From Lachnospiraceae bacterium (lineage in GTDB: Bacteria > Bacillota > Clostridia > Lachnospirales > Lachnospiraceae): 64,000 nt of DNA. A program made the position numbers and the translations under genes. How positions within the stretch are numbered: the first letter of the stretch is position 1; every line of letters starts with the position of its first letter. The DNA lies in NCBI GenBank assembly GCA_015057035.1, contig SVFC01000001.1, positions 124,001 through 188,000 of the forward strand, given 5' to 3'. Below are positions 54,506 to 63,334 of the stretch, piece by piece. The notes beneath the pieces are model-generated. The model saw only the letters and a list, made by a program, of their open reading frames with translations. It ran no database searches and was not told the DNA's origin.

Positions 54506-55285
54506 ATGTTAGATAATTACGAGTGGTTTAAGGCGGAGATCCTTAAACTTACTAAGATTGACTTGAACTTTTACAAAGAAAAACAGATGCGCCGTCGTAT
54601 TGATACATTAGTAACCAAAAACGGCGTAAACAGCTATGAAGATTACGTGGCTTTAATCAAGAGAGATAAGGCCTTATTTGAACAGTTTGTAAACTTCCTG
54701 ACCATTAATGTGTCAGAGTTTTATCGTAATCCAGACCAGTGGAAACTGATGGATGAAAATGTTATTCCAAAGATTCTGGCAAACAATAATCGCCAGATTA
54801 AGATTTGGAGTGCTGCCTGCTCCACAGGTGACGAACCATATTCACTGGCTATGGCTTTTTCAAAGCATGTTCCATTATCTAATATCAAGATTCTGGCAAC
54901 AGATATTGATAAACAGGTAATTCAGCATGCACAGGTTGGATTATATAATGCGAAGAGTATTGCAGGTGTTCCTGAAGATATGAAGAAGAAATACTTCACA
55001 CAGGTTGGTGCATCTTATAAGATTGCAGATGAAATCAAGAAGTGTGTAGAATTCAAGGAACATAACCTGTTAAAAGATATATATCCAAAGGATTTTGACC
55101 TTATCCTTTGCCGTAACGTAGTAATCTACTTTACAGATGAGGCAAAAGATATGATTTACGAAAAATTCTATGAATCATTAAAGAAAAAAGGTGTTCTTTT
55201 TATCGGTAGTACAGAACAGATTAGCAACTATAAAGACATCGGATTTGAAAGATTAAGTAGTTTCTATTTCCAGAAACCAGAATAA
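54506..55285 (+). CDS. cheR: CheR-type chemoreceptor glutamate O-methyltransferase
   Basis: It methylates chemoreceptor glutamates using S-adenosylmethionine. The 259-residue protein has an N-terminal helical domain (about 1-80), the SAM site WSAACSTGDEPYSLAMAF (about 100-120), ATDIDKQVI and LILCRNVVIYFT, typical of CheR. AGGAGACTGGGGG lies upstream. No other chemotaxis or flagellar gene is in the window, so it is a detached member of that system or works on another substrate. Confidence 0.93.
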   Translation: MLDNYEWFKAEILKLTKIDLNFYKEKQMRRRIDTLVTKNGVNSYEDYVALIKRDKALFEQFVNFLTINVSEFYRNPDQWKLMDENVIPKILANNNRQIKIWSAACSTGDEPYSLAMAFSKHVPLSNIKILATDIDKQVIQHAQVGLYNAKSIAGVPEDMKKKYFTQVGASYKIADEIKKCVEFKEHNLLKDIYPKDFDLILCRNVVIYFTDEAKDMIYEKFYESLKKKGVLFIGSTEQISNYKDIGFERLSSFYFQKPE

Positions 55286-55292
55286 GATAATG

Positions 55293-55322
55293 AAAAGCCG
55301 AGGTCTTACGACCTCGGCTTTT
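55293..55322. terminator. Bidirectional-looking terminator after cheR
   Basis: AAAAGCCGAGGTC and GACCTCGGCTTTT pair perfectly across TTAC. Confidence 0.92.
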
Positions 55323-55354
55323 GCTCTTTTTTAAGCAAAGAAAAGGGGGAACTT

Positions 55355-58300
55355 ATGAGAAAAGGATTATTAAAAAGAATTTTGGCAGGATTTATGGTAT
55401 TTGCGTTGACATTTATGTCAGTGGATGCCGGATGTATCACTGCTATGGCGGCGGATTTACAGGAAAAGAATGTTGAGAGTGTCGTAGATGCATCAACTAC
55501 ACCAGAAAAAATCCATGGTGCAACAGGATATATTGATATTGGGCATGTTGCTGGACGAGTAGAAATAACAAATAATATTTCGGGCGGAATAGGTTTAAAT
55601 CAGAGTATAGATGTTCCTGAACGATATAATTCTGCAGAATTAGGATACGTTACATCTGTGAAAAATCAGGGCTCTTGGGGGACGTGTTGGGCGTTTGCTG
55701 CTTGTGCTTCAATGGAATCATATGCCTTAAGAAAAGGATATGAGACAGATAAAACAGCGATTGATTTTTCTGAATATGCGATTGCGTATCTTACATATAA
55801 AGATAATATCTTAATAGATCAAACAGGTGACTATACATTTGCAAAAGCAGAAGATATGGCAACGTTATTTGCATCAGGTGGAAATGATGAATATGCATTT
55901 AGGCTTTTAACTCAAGGAATTGGAATATATAATGAAGGCACAGATACTTATTATGCAGATAGTTTGTCTTCTGGAACAATAACGGAATATGTTCCAAAGG
56001 AAGAAAATGTAGATTATGTTCTTACTGGACAGAAATTCATTAATATGGCAGATGCTAATCAGGTTAAAGCAGCAATTATGGAAAATGGTGCGTTAACTAC
56101 CAGCTATTTTTCTGATGATGCGTATACTTCAGATGATGGAATTTATAATTATAACTATGAATATAGCGCTACAAATCATGCAGTTACTTTGGTTGGATGG
56201 GATGACACAATTAGTAAAGATTTGTTTACAATGCCAAATGGTTCCAAACCAAATAATAATGGCGCTTGGCTTGTGAAGAACAGTTGGGGAACTGGTACAA
56301 ATTATGATGGATATATCTGGATTTCTTATGAAGATTTTGGCATAATGTCAAGTGATGCTGTTGTGTATGAAGTCACTCCAAAAGATGAATTAGACAATAT
56401 CTACCAGCATGATGGTGCAACTCCATTTGCTGGATATGGACAAGGATATCTTTTTGCGACAGTATTTGATATTGAGGGAGAAACTGACCAGTTATTAGAA
56501 GCGATTTCATTTGCGCTTTGCTCAACAGATGCTAATTATACAATTTCTGTTTTAAGAACTACAGAAGAGAAGCAATTTTATGATGGCGAATTACTTGCTA
56601 CGCTTACAGGGTCTACTTCTTATGAAGGTTATTATACTGTAAATTTGGATACACCGGTTGAAGTTGCTCCTGGCGATGAGATTACAATCATTATTAGATT
56701 TGATGATACAGAGTTTATTATCATGGGGCTGAACGATTGGTCAATGATGGGTGAGTATGAAGGTGAAACACTGGTTTATTCTTACTCAACGGTATATTCA
56801 TCCAGTCAAGCGGGAGAAAATTATTTTGGATATGGTACTACAGATAATCCATATTTTACAGATATGGTAGGTGATAGTAGCGAGAGATGTCATAATCTTT
56901 GTATAAAAGCATTTACAAGTGATGTGAAAAACGATACGACTAAGGTTCCAGAGAATGTGGATTATAATATAAATGATTACACAGAAGTTGTATTATCATG
57001 GGATGAGATTGACTATGCAACCGGTTACGAAGTATTGTATTGTTTGAGTGCGGATTTAGATAACCCTACAATTGTACAGGTGGATGAGAACTCATTCACG
57101 TTTACAGGTGAATTAGGGAAGAAATATTATTTCAGGGTTAAAGCTATTTATGGAGAAGATAGTTCTGAATATAGCGAGTGGCATTATGCTACGGTTGCAA
57201 TTCCTAATATGCCAGGATTTTCTGTAGATGACAGGTTCTATGGCAAGATGATTCTCAGTTGGACACCGCTTACTGACCTTGCAACTGGATATGAGATTAT
57301 CTATGAGGTAGAAGATTATACCGGTGAAATAGAACCTATTATTATTGATGATGCAAGTGTATCTTCTTATGTATTAGATACAACTGCTTATCCAGAATAC
57401 TCTGCGATAACATTTAAAGTAAAGACAATATATGATGCTTTTAGCACAGAATATCTCACTGTAAATGATGAAGGATATGTTGTGGCCGAAACACTGGTGG
57501 CAGACATAAAATGGTATATTCTTAAGGAAGATACATTCATGAATCTTATGGTTAAGGTTAAAACGGATGCGCAAGAAGAATTGTGGTTTGCTCTTATGGC
57601 ACCGAATGAAACTGGTGATGGTAGTGGAATGTGTCTTGGAGAGAATAATTCTTTGTTATGGGAGACAGGGGTAGAGGTATGGTTTGAACATTTGCCATAT
57701 AACCAAGTTAGCTGGTTGTACGTTCTTGGAGAAGGTGCAATGACAGGATTCCAGGAAACACCATTCCTTGTTGGTGGAGAATTTGTTGCTCCAATTCTTG
57801 AGATTGTCGAAGATGTTAAGTTAGCAGATGGTGTAACAACTACAACGCTCGAAGCAGTAATTACTAATGAGATGCCGAACTTTGATTATCGTTATCAGTG
57901 GTATGTTTCAGATAGTGCAGATGGAGATGCAATTGCAATCGAAGGTGCAACAAATAGTACATATGATGCTACTGTTTCTTCAACAGAAACAAAATATTAT
58001 TATTGTGAAGTAAGTTGTGAGTATGGTACAGTCACAACCTATTCTACCAAGAATGAAACTGGTGGTAGAACTAGTGTGAAAGGATATCTTTCAGATGCAG
58101 TTATTTCAATTACAGATGATATTGAAGATCAGACCTATACGGGACAAGATATTACGCCAGAAATTGTTGTTCAAGCGGACGGAATAGATTTAACCTTAGA
58201 TATAGATTACAATGTAAAATATGTAGATAATCAGGATGTTGGTACAGCAACGATTAAGGTTATTTTTATTGGAGAATATGAAGCGTTTGGTACTAAAGAA

Positions 58301-59275
58301 GTTTATTTTGAAATTGTTCCAATTGAAATTTCTACAGAAGATTTAGAAATAGAGGCTGTGGAAGACATTGTTTATACAGGTGATGAGATTTGGCCAGAAG
58401 TTATAATTCAGTGTGAAAGTTTAGGCCTGACGTCAGAAGATGGTTCTTTATTATACGAAATCGATTTTGCAGAGGGTGTTGACCATACCAATGCAGGAGT
58501 AGTAGAATTTACGGTTATTTTAGTTGGCAATTATACAGGAATAATTACTAGTACTTTTGAAATAAGTAAAAAGTCATCGAATGAATTATCTATAGGTAGT
58601 ATTCAGACCAATATGCCATATACTGGAGAACAAATCATTCCAGCATTTTCAATTTGGCATGAGGATGATTTTAATAAGATTTTGGTAAAAGATGTTGACT
58701 ATGTTGTTAATATAGCGGAAGATTCAGAGTCTGATGGTATCGAGGTGGGTACTGTAACATTGTGTATTTCATTTATTGGCAACTATGAAGGTGATGATAT
58801 CTATAAGGAATTTGAGATTATCCCAGCGAACATTACATCAAAAGATGTGGATATTAATGATGAAACGGGATATATCAGTAAAATAACAGTAGGAACAACG
58901 GTTGGAGCGTTCCTTGAACTTCTTGCTGAAAGCCAGTCGGTAAAAGTGTTTAAAGGTACTGAGGTTGTTGCTAATGATGTATTACTTGGCACCGGTATGA
59001 AGGTTTCTGTTATGAATGGAACGGAAGCAGTAAAAACTTATGTTGTTATTGTTACTGGCGATACCAATGGTGATGGTAAGATTAGTATTACTGACATGAT
59101 CGCAGTGAAGGCACATTTGTTAAAGAAAGAGCTTTTGACCGGTGCAAGTGAAAAAGCCGCAGACGTTGCTGGTTCTACAGATGGTGGAGATGGTAAAGTT
59201 AGTATTACAGACTTTATTAAAGTGAAAGCGCACTTATTGAAAAAAGAAACAGTAGTTGGTGTTGTGGTTAAATAG
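55355..59275 (+). CDS. Secreted papain-like (C1A) cysteine protease with C-terminal dockerin
   Basis: The 1306-residue protein has a signal peptide (about 1-33) and a C1A protease domain (about 85-340). The catalytic residues are Cys111 (QGSWGTCWAF, oxyanion Gln105), His275 (TNHAVTLVGWD) and Asn309 (VKNSWGTG). A beta-rich lectin-like region follows (about 350-535), then FN3-like modules (about 545-710) and further Ig-like parts. Three repeats opening YTG-x-x-I-x-P lie at about 928-992, 1006-1072 and 1088-1158. A type I-like dockerin closes the protein (about 1234-1306), with two GKIS/VSITD-x-I-x-VKAHLLKKE segments. GGGGG precedes ATG. The next gene encodes a cohesin-like anchor, the probable docking partner. 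Confidence 0.9.
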   Translation: MRKGLLKRILAGFMVFALTFMSVDAGCITAMAADLQEKNVESVVDASTTPEKIHGATGYIDIGHVAGRVEITNNISGGIGLNQSIDVPERYNSAELGYVTSVKNQGSWGTCWAFAACASMESYALRKGYETDKTAIDFSEYAIAYLTYKDNILIDQTGDYTFAKAEDMATLFASGGNDEYAFRLLTQGIGIYNEGTDTYYADSLSSGTITEYVPKEENVDYVLTGQKFINMADANQVKAAIMENGALTTSYFSDDAYTSDDGIYNYNYEYSATNHAVTLVGWDDTISKDLFTMPNGSKPNNNGAWLVKNSWGTGTNYDGYIWISYEDFGIMSSDAVVYEVTPKDELDNIYQHDGATPFAGYGQGYLFATVFDIEGETDQLLEAISFALCSTDANYTISVLRTTEEKQFYDGELLATLTGSTSYEGYYTVNLDTPVEVAPGDEITIIIRFDDTEFIIMGLNDWSMMGEYEGETLVYSYSTVYSSSQAGENYFGYGTTDNPYFTDMVGDSSERCHNLCIKAFTSDVKNDTTKVPENVDYNINDYTEVVLSWDEIDYATGYEVLYCLSADLDNPTIVQVDENSFTFTGELGKKYYFRVKAIYGEDSSEYSEWHYATVAIPNMPGFSVDDRFYGKMILSWTPLTDLATGYEIIYEVEDYTGEIEPIIIDDASVSSYVLDTTAYPEYSAITFKVKTIYDAFSTEYLTVNDEGYVVAETLVADIKWYILKEDTFMNLMVKVKTDAQEELWFALMAPNETGDGSGMCLGENNSLLWETGVEVWFEHLPYNQVSWLYVLGEGAMTGFQETPFLVGGEFVAPILEIVEDVKLADGVTTTTLEAVITNEMPNFDYRYQWYVSDSADGDAIAIEGATNSTYDATVSSTETKYYYCEVSCEYGTVTTYSTKNETGGRTSVKGYLSDAVISITDDIEDQTYTGQDITPEIVVQADGIDLTLDIDYNVKYVDNQDVGTATIKVIFIGEYEAFGTKEVYFEIVPIEISTEDLEIEAVEDIVYTGDEIWPEVIIQCESLGLTSEDGSLLYEIDFAEGVDHTNAGVVEFTVILVGNYTGIITSTFEISKKSSNELSIGSIQTNMPYTGEQIIPAFSIWHEDDFNKILVKDVDYVVNIAEDSESDGIEVGTVTLCISFIGNYEGDDIYKEFEIIPANITSKDVDINDETGYISKITVGTTVGAFLELLAESQSVKVFKGTEVVANDVLLGTGMKVSVMNGTEAVKTYVVIVTGDTNGDGKISITDMIAVKAHLLKKELLTGASEKAADVAGSTDGGDGKVSITDFIKVKAHLLKKETVVGVVVK

Positions 59276-59289
59276 AAAGGAAGAATAAA

Positions 59290-60627
59290 ATGAAGAAAAT
59301 ACTAAAATATCTTGTTATGGCATGCTTGAGCATTGTAATGCTCATTGGAATGAGCGATGCTACTTTGGCTGCAAATGCCACACTTACAGCTTCCTCATCT
59401 ACAGTTCGTCCAGGTGATACAATTACATTAAGTTTTAAGGTTCCTCATCAGGGAAGTTATGGTGTAACAGGAACCCTGGAATATGATTCGAGCGTTGTTA
59501 CACTTTCTGGAGAACCAACCATTAATAAAAACCTTACTGGTTGGGCAGCTGAAAGAAATGGAAATGAATTGGTTATTTATGATAACAATTATGCAAATCC
59601 ATTAAAGGGTACAGAAACAGTACTTACATTAAAGTTCAAAGTAAATAGTGGTGCTACAGAAGGATCAAAAATTAATATTTCCATTAAAAATATTGTTTCT
59701 TCGGATGGTAGTGCTGATACAAACATCGGTACGGCTACATATTCCACCACTGTTGCACGTCCACTTTCCACCAACGCAAATCTTGCATCTTTATCAGTTG
59801 CAGGCGTGACACTTAGCCCAGAGTTTAAGCCAGGAACTACTTCATATGATCTTGGCGAAGTAGAATATAGCGTGAAGTCTTTGAGCATTACCTGTGCTAC
59901 AGAAGATAAAAATGCAAAATATACAATCAAAAACAACTCACTTAGCGTTGGTAAGAATACAGTTTCTATTATTGTTACAGCTGAAAATGGAACAAGTAAG
60001 ACGTACAAACTGAATGTAACCAGAAAACAGGATCCAAACTATGTAGCAAGTTCGAACGCAAACCTGAAATCTATGAAGGTGAGCCTTGGCATGCTTTCAC
60101 CACACTTTAGTGCAGATGTAACAGATTATATTGTTTATTTGCCATTTGAATGTGTTGGATCAAGCTTTACAGCCTCTGGAACAGAAGCCGATTCTAAGGC
60201 ACAGGGTGTAGTTGATGGAACCATTGACAAACTGGTAGAAGGCAAGAATCAGACAGTAGTTGTATGTAAAGCAGAAGATGGATCCGAGAAGACATATGCT
60301 ATTACTGTTTATGTAATGCCAAAATATGATGGAACAATTCCTAACATTGGAGGCTCTGGAGAAGTTGTAGATCCAGGAACAAACCCTGGAAATACAGAAG
60401 ACCCTGTTGATCCAAGCGAGTCAGAAGAGCCATCAGATACTTCATCTGAAGAAGAATCAGAAAAACCATCTGAGACACCATCAGAGAAGCCATCAGAAAA
60501 ACCAGGAACACCATCTGTCGACAGTGATACCGATGACAATGGATTATTAACCATCTTTGTTATTATTGTTGTGGTTGTATTAGTTGGTGCATTGATTTAC
60601 GTATTATTCTTTTCTAAGAAAAGATAA
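59290..60627 (+). CDS. Membrane-anchored cohesin-domain protein with cadherin-like repeats
   Basis: The 445-residue protein has a signal peptide (about 1-28) and a cohesin-like beta-sandwich (about 29-155) with STVRPGDTITLSFKVP, GVTGTLEYDSSVVTLSG and ETVLTLKFKV. Two cadherin-like beta-sandwich repeats follow (about 160-250 and 256-346), each opening NANLxSLxV and ending KTYxLNV or KTYAITV. A Pro/Ser/Glu linker (about 355-412) and a C-terminal membrane segment with KKR tail (about 419-445) finish it. No LPXTG sorting motif is present. AAAGGAAG precedes ATG, 14 bp after the dockerin protease, so it is probably the surface receptor for that enzyme. Confidence 0.85.
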   Translation: MKKILKYLVMACLSIVMLIGMSDATLAANATLTASSSTVRPGDTITLSFKVPHQGSYGVTGTLEYDSSVVTLSGEPTINKNLTGWAAERNGNELVIYDNNYANPLKGTETVLTLKFKVNSGATEGSKINISIKNIVSSDGSADTNIGTATYSTTVARPLSTNANLASLSVAGVTLSPEFKPGTTSYDLGEVEYSVKSLSITCATEDKNAKYTIKNNSLSVGKNTVSIIVTAENGTSKTYKLNVTRKQDPNYVASSNANLKSMKVSLGMLSPHFSADVTDYIVYLPFECVGSSFTASGTEADSKAQGVVDGTIDKLVEGKNQTVVVCKAEDGSEKTYAITVYVMPKYDGTIPNIGGSGEVVDPGTNPGNTEDPVDPSESEEPSDTSSEEESEKPSETPSEKPSEKPGTPSVDSDTDDNGLLTIFVIIVVVVLVGALIYVLFFSKKR

Positions 60628-60652
60628 GAGAATTATAAAAAGATAAAAGAGT

Positions 60653-60700
60653 AGGGGTGTTGCAAATACCGAATTTGGTATTTTGCAACACCCCTGTTTT
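60653..60700. terminator. Bidirectional terminator, cohesin gene / yprB-like gene
   Basis: AGGGGTGTTGCAAATACC (60653-60670) pairs with 60677-60695 with one bulged base, followed by TTTT on the plus strand. Confidence 0.88.
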
Positions 60701-60705
60701 GTTTG

Positions 60706-61809
60706 TTATTTTTTATTATTCATAGAAAAGTTAAAAATGTGTTCCACATAACGTTTTAGCATAACGTCAGAAGCGAGAAAATCTTCGGTTAGTTCAAAGT
60801 ATGATACTTTATCTTTGTGTGTTTTAAGGAAGAATGGCTGCATAATAAGGTCCTTCTGAGGAAGGAAAAGGCCTTCTTTACGATTATAACAATTGCAGGC
60901 TTTTGCCTTTTCTCTATATTCCTTATCAACAAAAGTAGCAACGCTTTTATGAATAGCCATATCTTCTTTTGGAAGATAGAAGTAGTCCTTGTAATTCGGG
61001 AAGAAGTGCTTTAACTCTCCCTCGAAAACGCCCACTCTAATTTTTGTCACATCTTTGTTTATTGTATAATAGAATTCATCCTGCTGGAAAGAAACACGTT
61101 TTGGAACAGGGTGGTTGTTTTTTAAAGTGATAATAATTTCTTGTCCTTCTTTTCCTTCAAAAGAGGTATATGGCTCCATAGCCAGATTTTCGAACGTGTA
61201 TGCACCATTTAAAATATGTTGGTAGGTCAGGATTGGAAGCAGGTCTAACATACCAATCACATCTTCGTAGTTGTGGAGGAGAAGAAGTCGTTCAGCGGCA
61301 TTGGAAGGTGATTTAACATAATCCTCGTATACGTTGATTAATTCTCCACCGGAATACTTATCATTTCTATGGATTCCCAGGAAGTTTTCAATGGTTTTCT
61401 GCTTGTAATTTTCCAGTTTTAAAAGGAATTTTATGTTTCCAACTTGTTTAAAAATGTCAATATATGCAAAATCATGGAAGCGTTCTTGGACACCCAGGGA
61501 ATCGCATTTTGCCTTTATAAAAGGAATATCAAAACCAATACCATTAAATGTAATGATTGTTTTAAAACGTGATAACAATTCCATGAATGGAAGTAATATA
61601 TCTTTTTCTTCGAATTTATTTTCTGCAAAGAATTGTTCTACCACAATATTTTGTCCATTACGATACAGACATCCAATCAGGTAAATAGATGAATTGGTAG
61701 GAGAGAAACCAGTGGTTTCAATATCAAAAAAGATGGAGTCCGGGGTGAACATTTCATCGGAAAAATCATTTTGTTTGATATATAATTGCTCGTTTCTGAT
61801 ATTTTTCAT
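60706..61809 (-). CDS. YprB-like ribonuclease H-fold exonuclease
   Basis: The protein has 367 residues from ATG 61809, with AAGGAA 6 nt upstream; GTG 61812 is in frame but too near that site. The N-terminal DEDD-type exonuclease domain (about 25-205) shows SIFFDIETTGFSPTNSSIYLIG, TFNGIGFDIPFI and HNYEDVIGML, matching YprB. The C-terminal about 160 residues have no recognised domain. Unlike PolC or DnaQ exonucleases, it is a free-standing enzyme; nucleic-acid substrate is unknown. It is monocistronic on the minus strand. Confidence 0.85.
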   Translation of the reverse strand: MKNIRNEQLYIKQNDFSDEMFTPDSIFFDIETTGFSPTNSSIYLIGCLYRNGQNIVVEQFFAENKFEEKDILLPFMELLSRFKTIITFNGIGFDIPFIKAKCDSLGVQERFHDFAYIDIFKQVGNIKFLLKLENYKQKTIENFLGIHRNDKYSGGELINVYEDYVKSPSNAAERLLLLHNYEDVIGMLDLLPILTYQHILNGAYTFENLAMEPYTSFEGKEGQEIIITLKNNHPVPKRVSFQQDEFYYTINKDVTKIRVGVFEGELKHFFPNYKDYFYLPKEDMAIHKSVATFVDKEYREKAKACNCYNRKEGLFLPQKDLIMQPFFLKTHKDKVSYFELTEDFLASDVMLKRYVEHIFNFSMNNKK

Positions 61810-61921
61810 CACAATTTCCTTTCTATCAACACTGTTTTACAAAAAATACAAAAATTCTATAAAAATTATAACACAAGTATGAAAAAATGTACAAAAATAG
61901 TGTGCAATCTTTTATATTTAA

Positions 61922-61930
61922 TGGTATAAT
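61922..61930 (+). promoter_or_regulatory. Extended -10 of the rnf operon
   Basis: TGGTATAAT matches an extended -10 with TATAAT at 61925-61930; the best -35 (GTGCAA, 61902-61907) is weak but correctly spaced at 17 nt. Confidence 0.6.
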
Positions 61931-61990
61931 GTTAGCATGCAAATAATGTGTAAGTTTGCGCAAAATTATTTAGGAAAGTGGGGCACGAAA

Positions 61991-63316
61991 ATGGGTCTGA
62001 AAACATTTATCGGTGGTGTTCATCCTTTTGAAGGCAAGGAACTTGCAAAAGATGCGCCAATCAAAGAAATCTTACCCAAAGGTGAACTGGTTTATCCGTT
62101 ATCTCAGCATATCGGTGCACCAGCAACTCCTGTAGTAGCAGTAGGTGATACTGTTCTCAAGGGTCAGAAAATCGCTGAAGCAGGTGGTTTTGTTTCAGCA
62201 CCAATCCATGCATCCGTTTCTGGTACAGTAAAAGCAATTGAACCAAGACGTGTTGCAGTTGGTGACATGGTTAACTCCATTATTATTGAAAATGACGGAC
62301 TTTACAATGAAGTAGCATACGAAGTGGTTGAAGACGTAACTACATTGTCAAAAGAGGTTATTATCAATAAAATTAAAGAGGCTGGTATCGTAGGTATGGG
62401 TGGAGCTGGTTTCCCAACTCACGTTAAATTATCTCCAAAGGAACCAGAAAGAATCGAGTACATTATTGCAAACTGTGCAGAATGTGAACCATATCTTACC
62501 TCTGACTATAGAAGAATGATTGAGAATCCAGAAGAGTTAGTAGCTGGTATGAAAGTGATTCTTCAGTTGTTTGACAATGCAAAGGGTATTTTTGGTATCG
62601 AAAATAATAAACCAGAAGCAATTGCCAAATTACAGGAACTTGTAGCAGACGAACCACGTCTTGAAGTTATTCCGCTTAAGACAAAATATCCACAAGGTGG
62701 AGAACGTCAGTTGATTTTTGCTTGTACAGGAAGAGCAATCAACTCTAAGATGCTTCCAGCAGATGCAGGCTGTATCGTAGACAACGTGGAAACCATTATT
62801 GCAGTACATAACGCTGTAAAACATGGTGTACCTCTTATGAAACGTGTTGCAACAGTTACAGGTGACGCAATTGTTCAGCCATCGAACTTCTTATATAGCA
62901 TGGGTACTTCCTGTGCAGAGTTAATTGAAGCAGCTGGCGGATTTAAGGATGGAGCTGAAAAAATCATTTCTGGTGGTCCTATGATGGGATTTGCTTTATT
63001 TAGCACTGATATTCCAACTACAAAGACAAGCTCATCTATCCTTTGTTTTGCAAAAGACGAAGTATCTAAGTTTGAACCAATTAACTGTATGAACTGTGGA
63101 CGTTGTGTTGACGTTTGTCCAGAGAACTTGATTCCAAGTCGTCTTGCAAAATATGGCGAAAAAGGTCTTATGGAAGAATTTGAAGCTTGGCATGGATTAG
63201 AATGTATTGAATGCGGTAGCTGTTCTTATGTATGTCCATCAAGACGTCACGTTGCTCAGTCAATCAAGACCATGAAGAAACAGGTTTTGGCTGAGAAGAG
63301 AAAACAGAATTCGTAA
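61991..63316 (+). CDS. rnfC: Rnf electron transport complex subunit C
   Basis: Rnf couples ferredoxin oxidation to NAD+ reduction and Na+ or H+ export; RnfC holds NADH-side flavin and iron-sulfur sites. The protein has 441 residues from ATG 61991 (the frame from 61937 lies in the leader). It has the opening GVHPFEGKELAKDAPI, a glycine-rich NADH/FMN site GIVGMGGAGFPTHVKL (about 130) with NCAECEPYLTSDYR, and two 4Fe-4S motifs, CMNCGRCVDVCPE and CIECGSCSYVCPS (about 365-420). rnfD follows 18 bp later. Confidence 0.96.
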   Translation: MGLKTFIGGVHPFEGKELAKDAPIKEILPKGELVYPLSQHIGAPATPVVAVGDTVLKGQKIAEAGGFVSAPIHASVSGTVKAIEPRRVAVGDMVNSIIIENDGLYNEVAYEVVEDVTTLSKEVIINKIKEAGIVGMGGAGFPTHVKLSPKEPERIEYIIANCAECEPYLTSDYRRMIENPEELVAGMKVILQLFDNAKGIFGIENNKPEAIAKLQELVADEPRLEVIPLKTKYPQGGERQLIFACTGRAINSKMLPADAGCIVDNVETIIAVHNAVKHGVPLMKRVATVTGDAIVQPSNFLYSMGTSCAELIEAAGGFKDGAEKIISGGPMMGFALFSTDIPTTKTSSSILCFAKDEVSKFEPINCMNCGRCVDVCPENLIPSRLAKYGEKGLMEEFEAWHGLECIECGSCSYVCPSRRHVAQSIKTMKKQVLAEKRKQNS

Positions 63317-63334
63317 GGAGAGAGGTGGAATATA

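Noticed and set aside
60540-60627. Sortase (LPXTG) anchor on the cohesin protein
   Set aside because: No LPXTG-like motif precedes the membrane segment; it looks like a plain transmembrane anchor.
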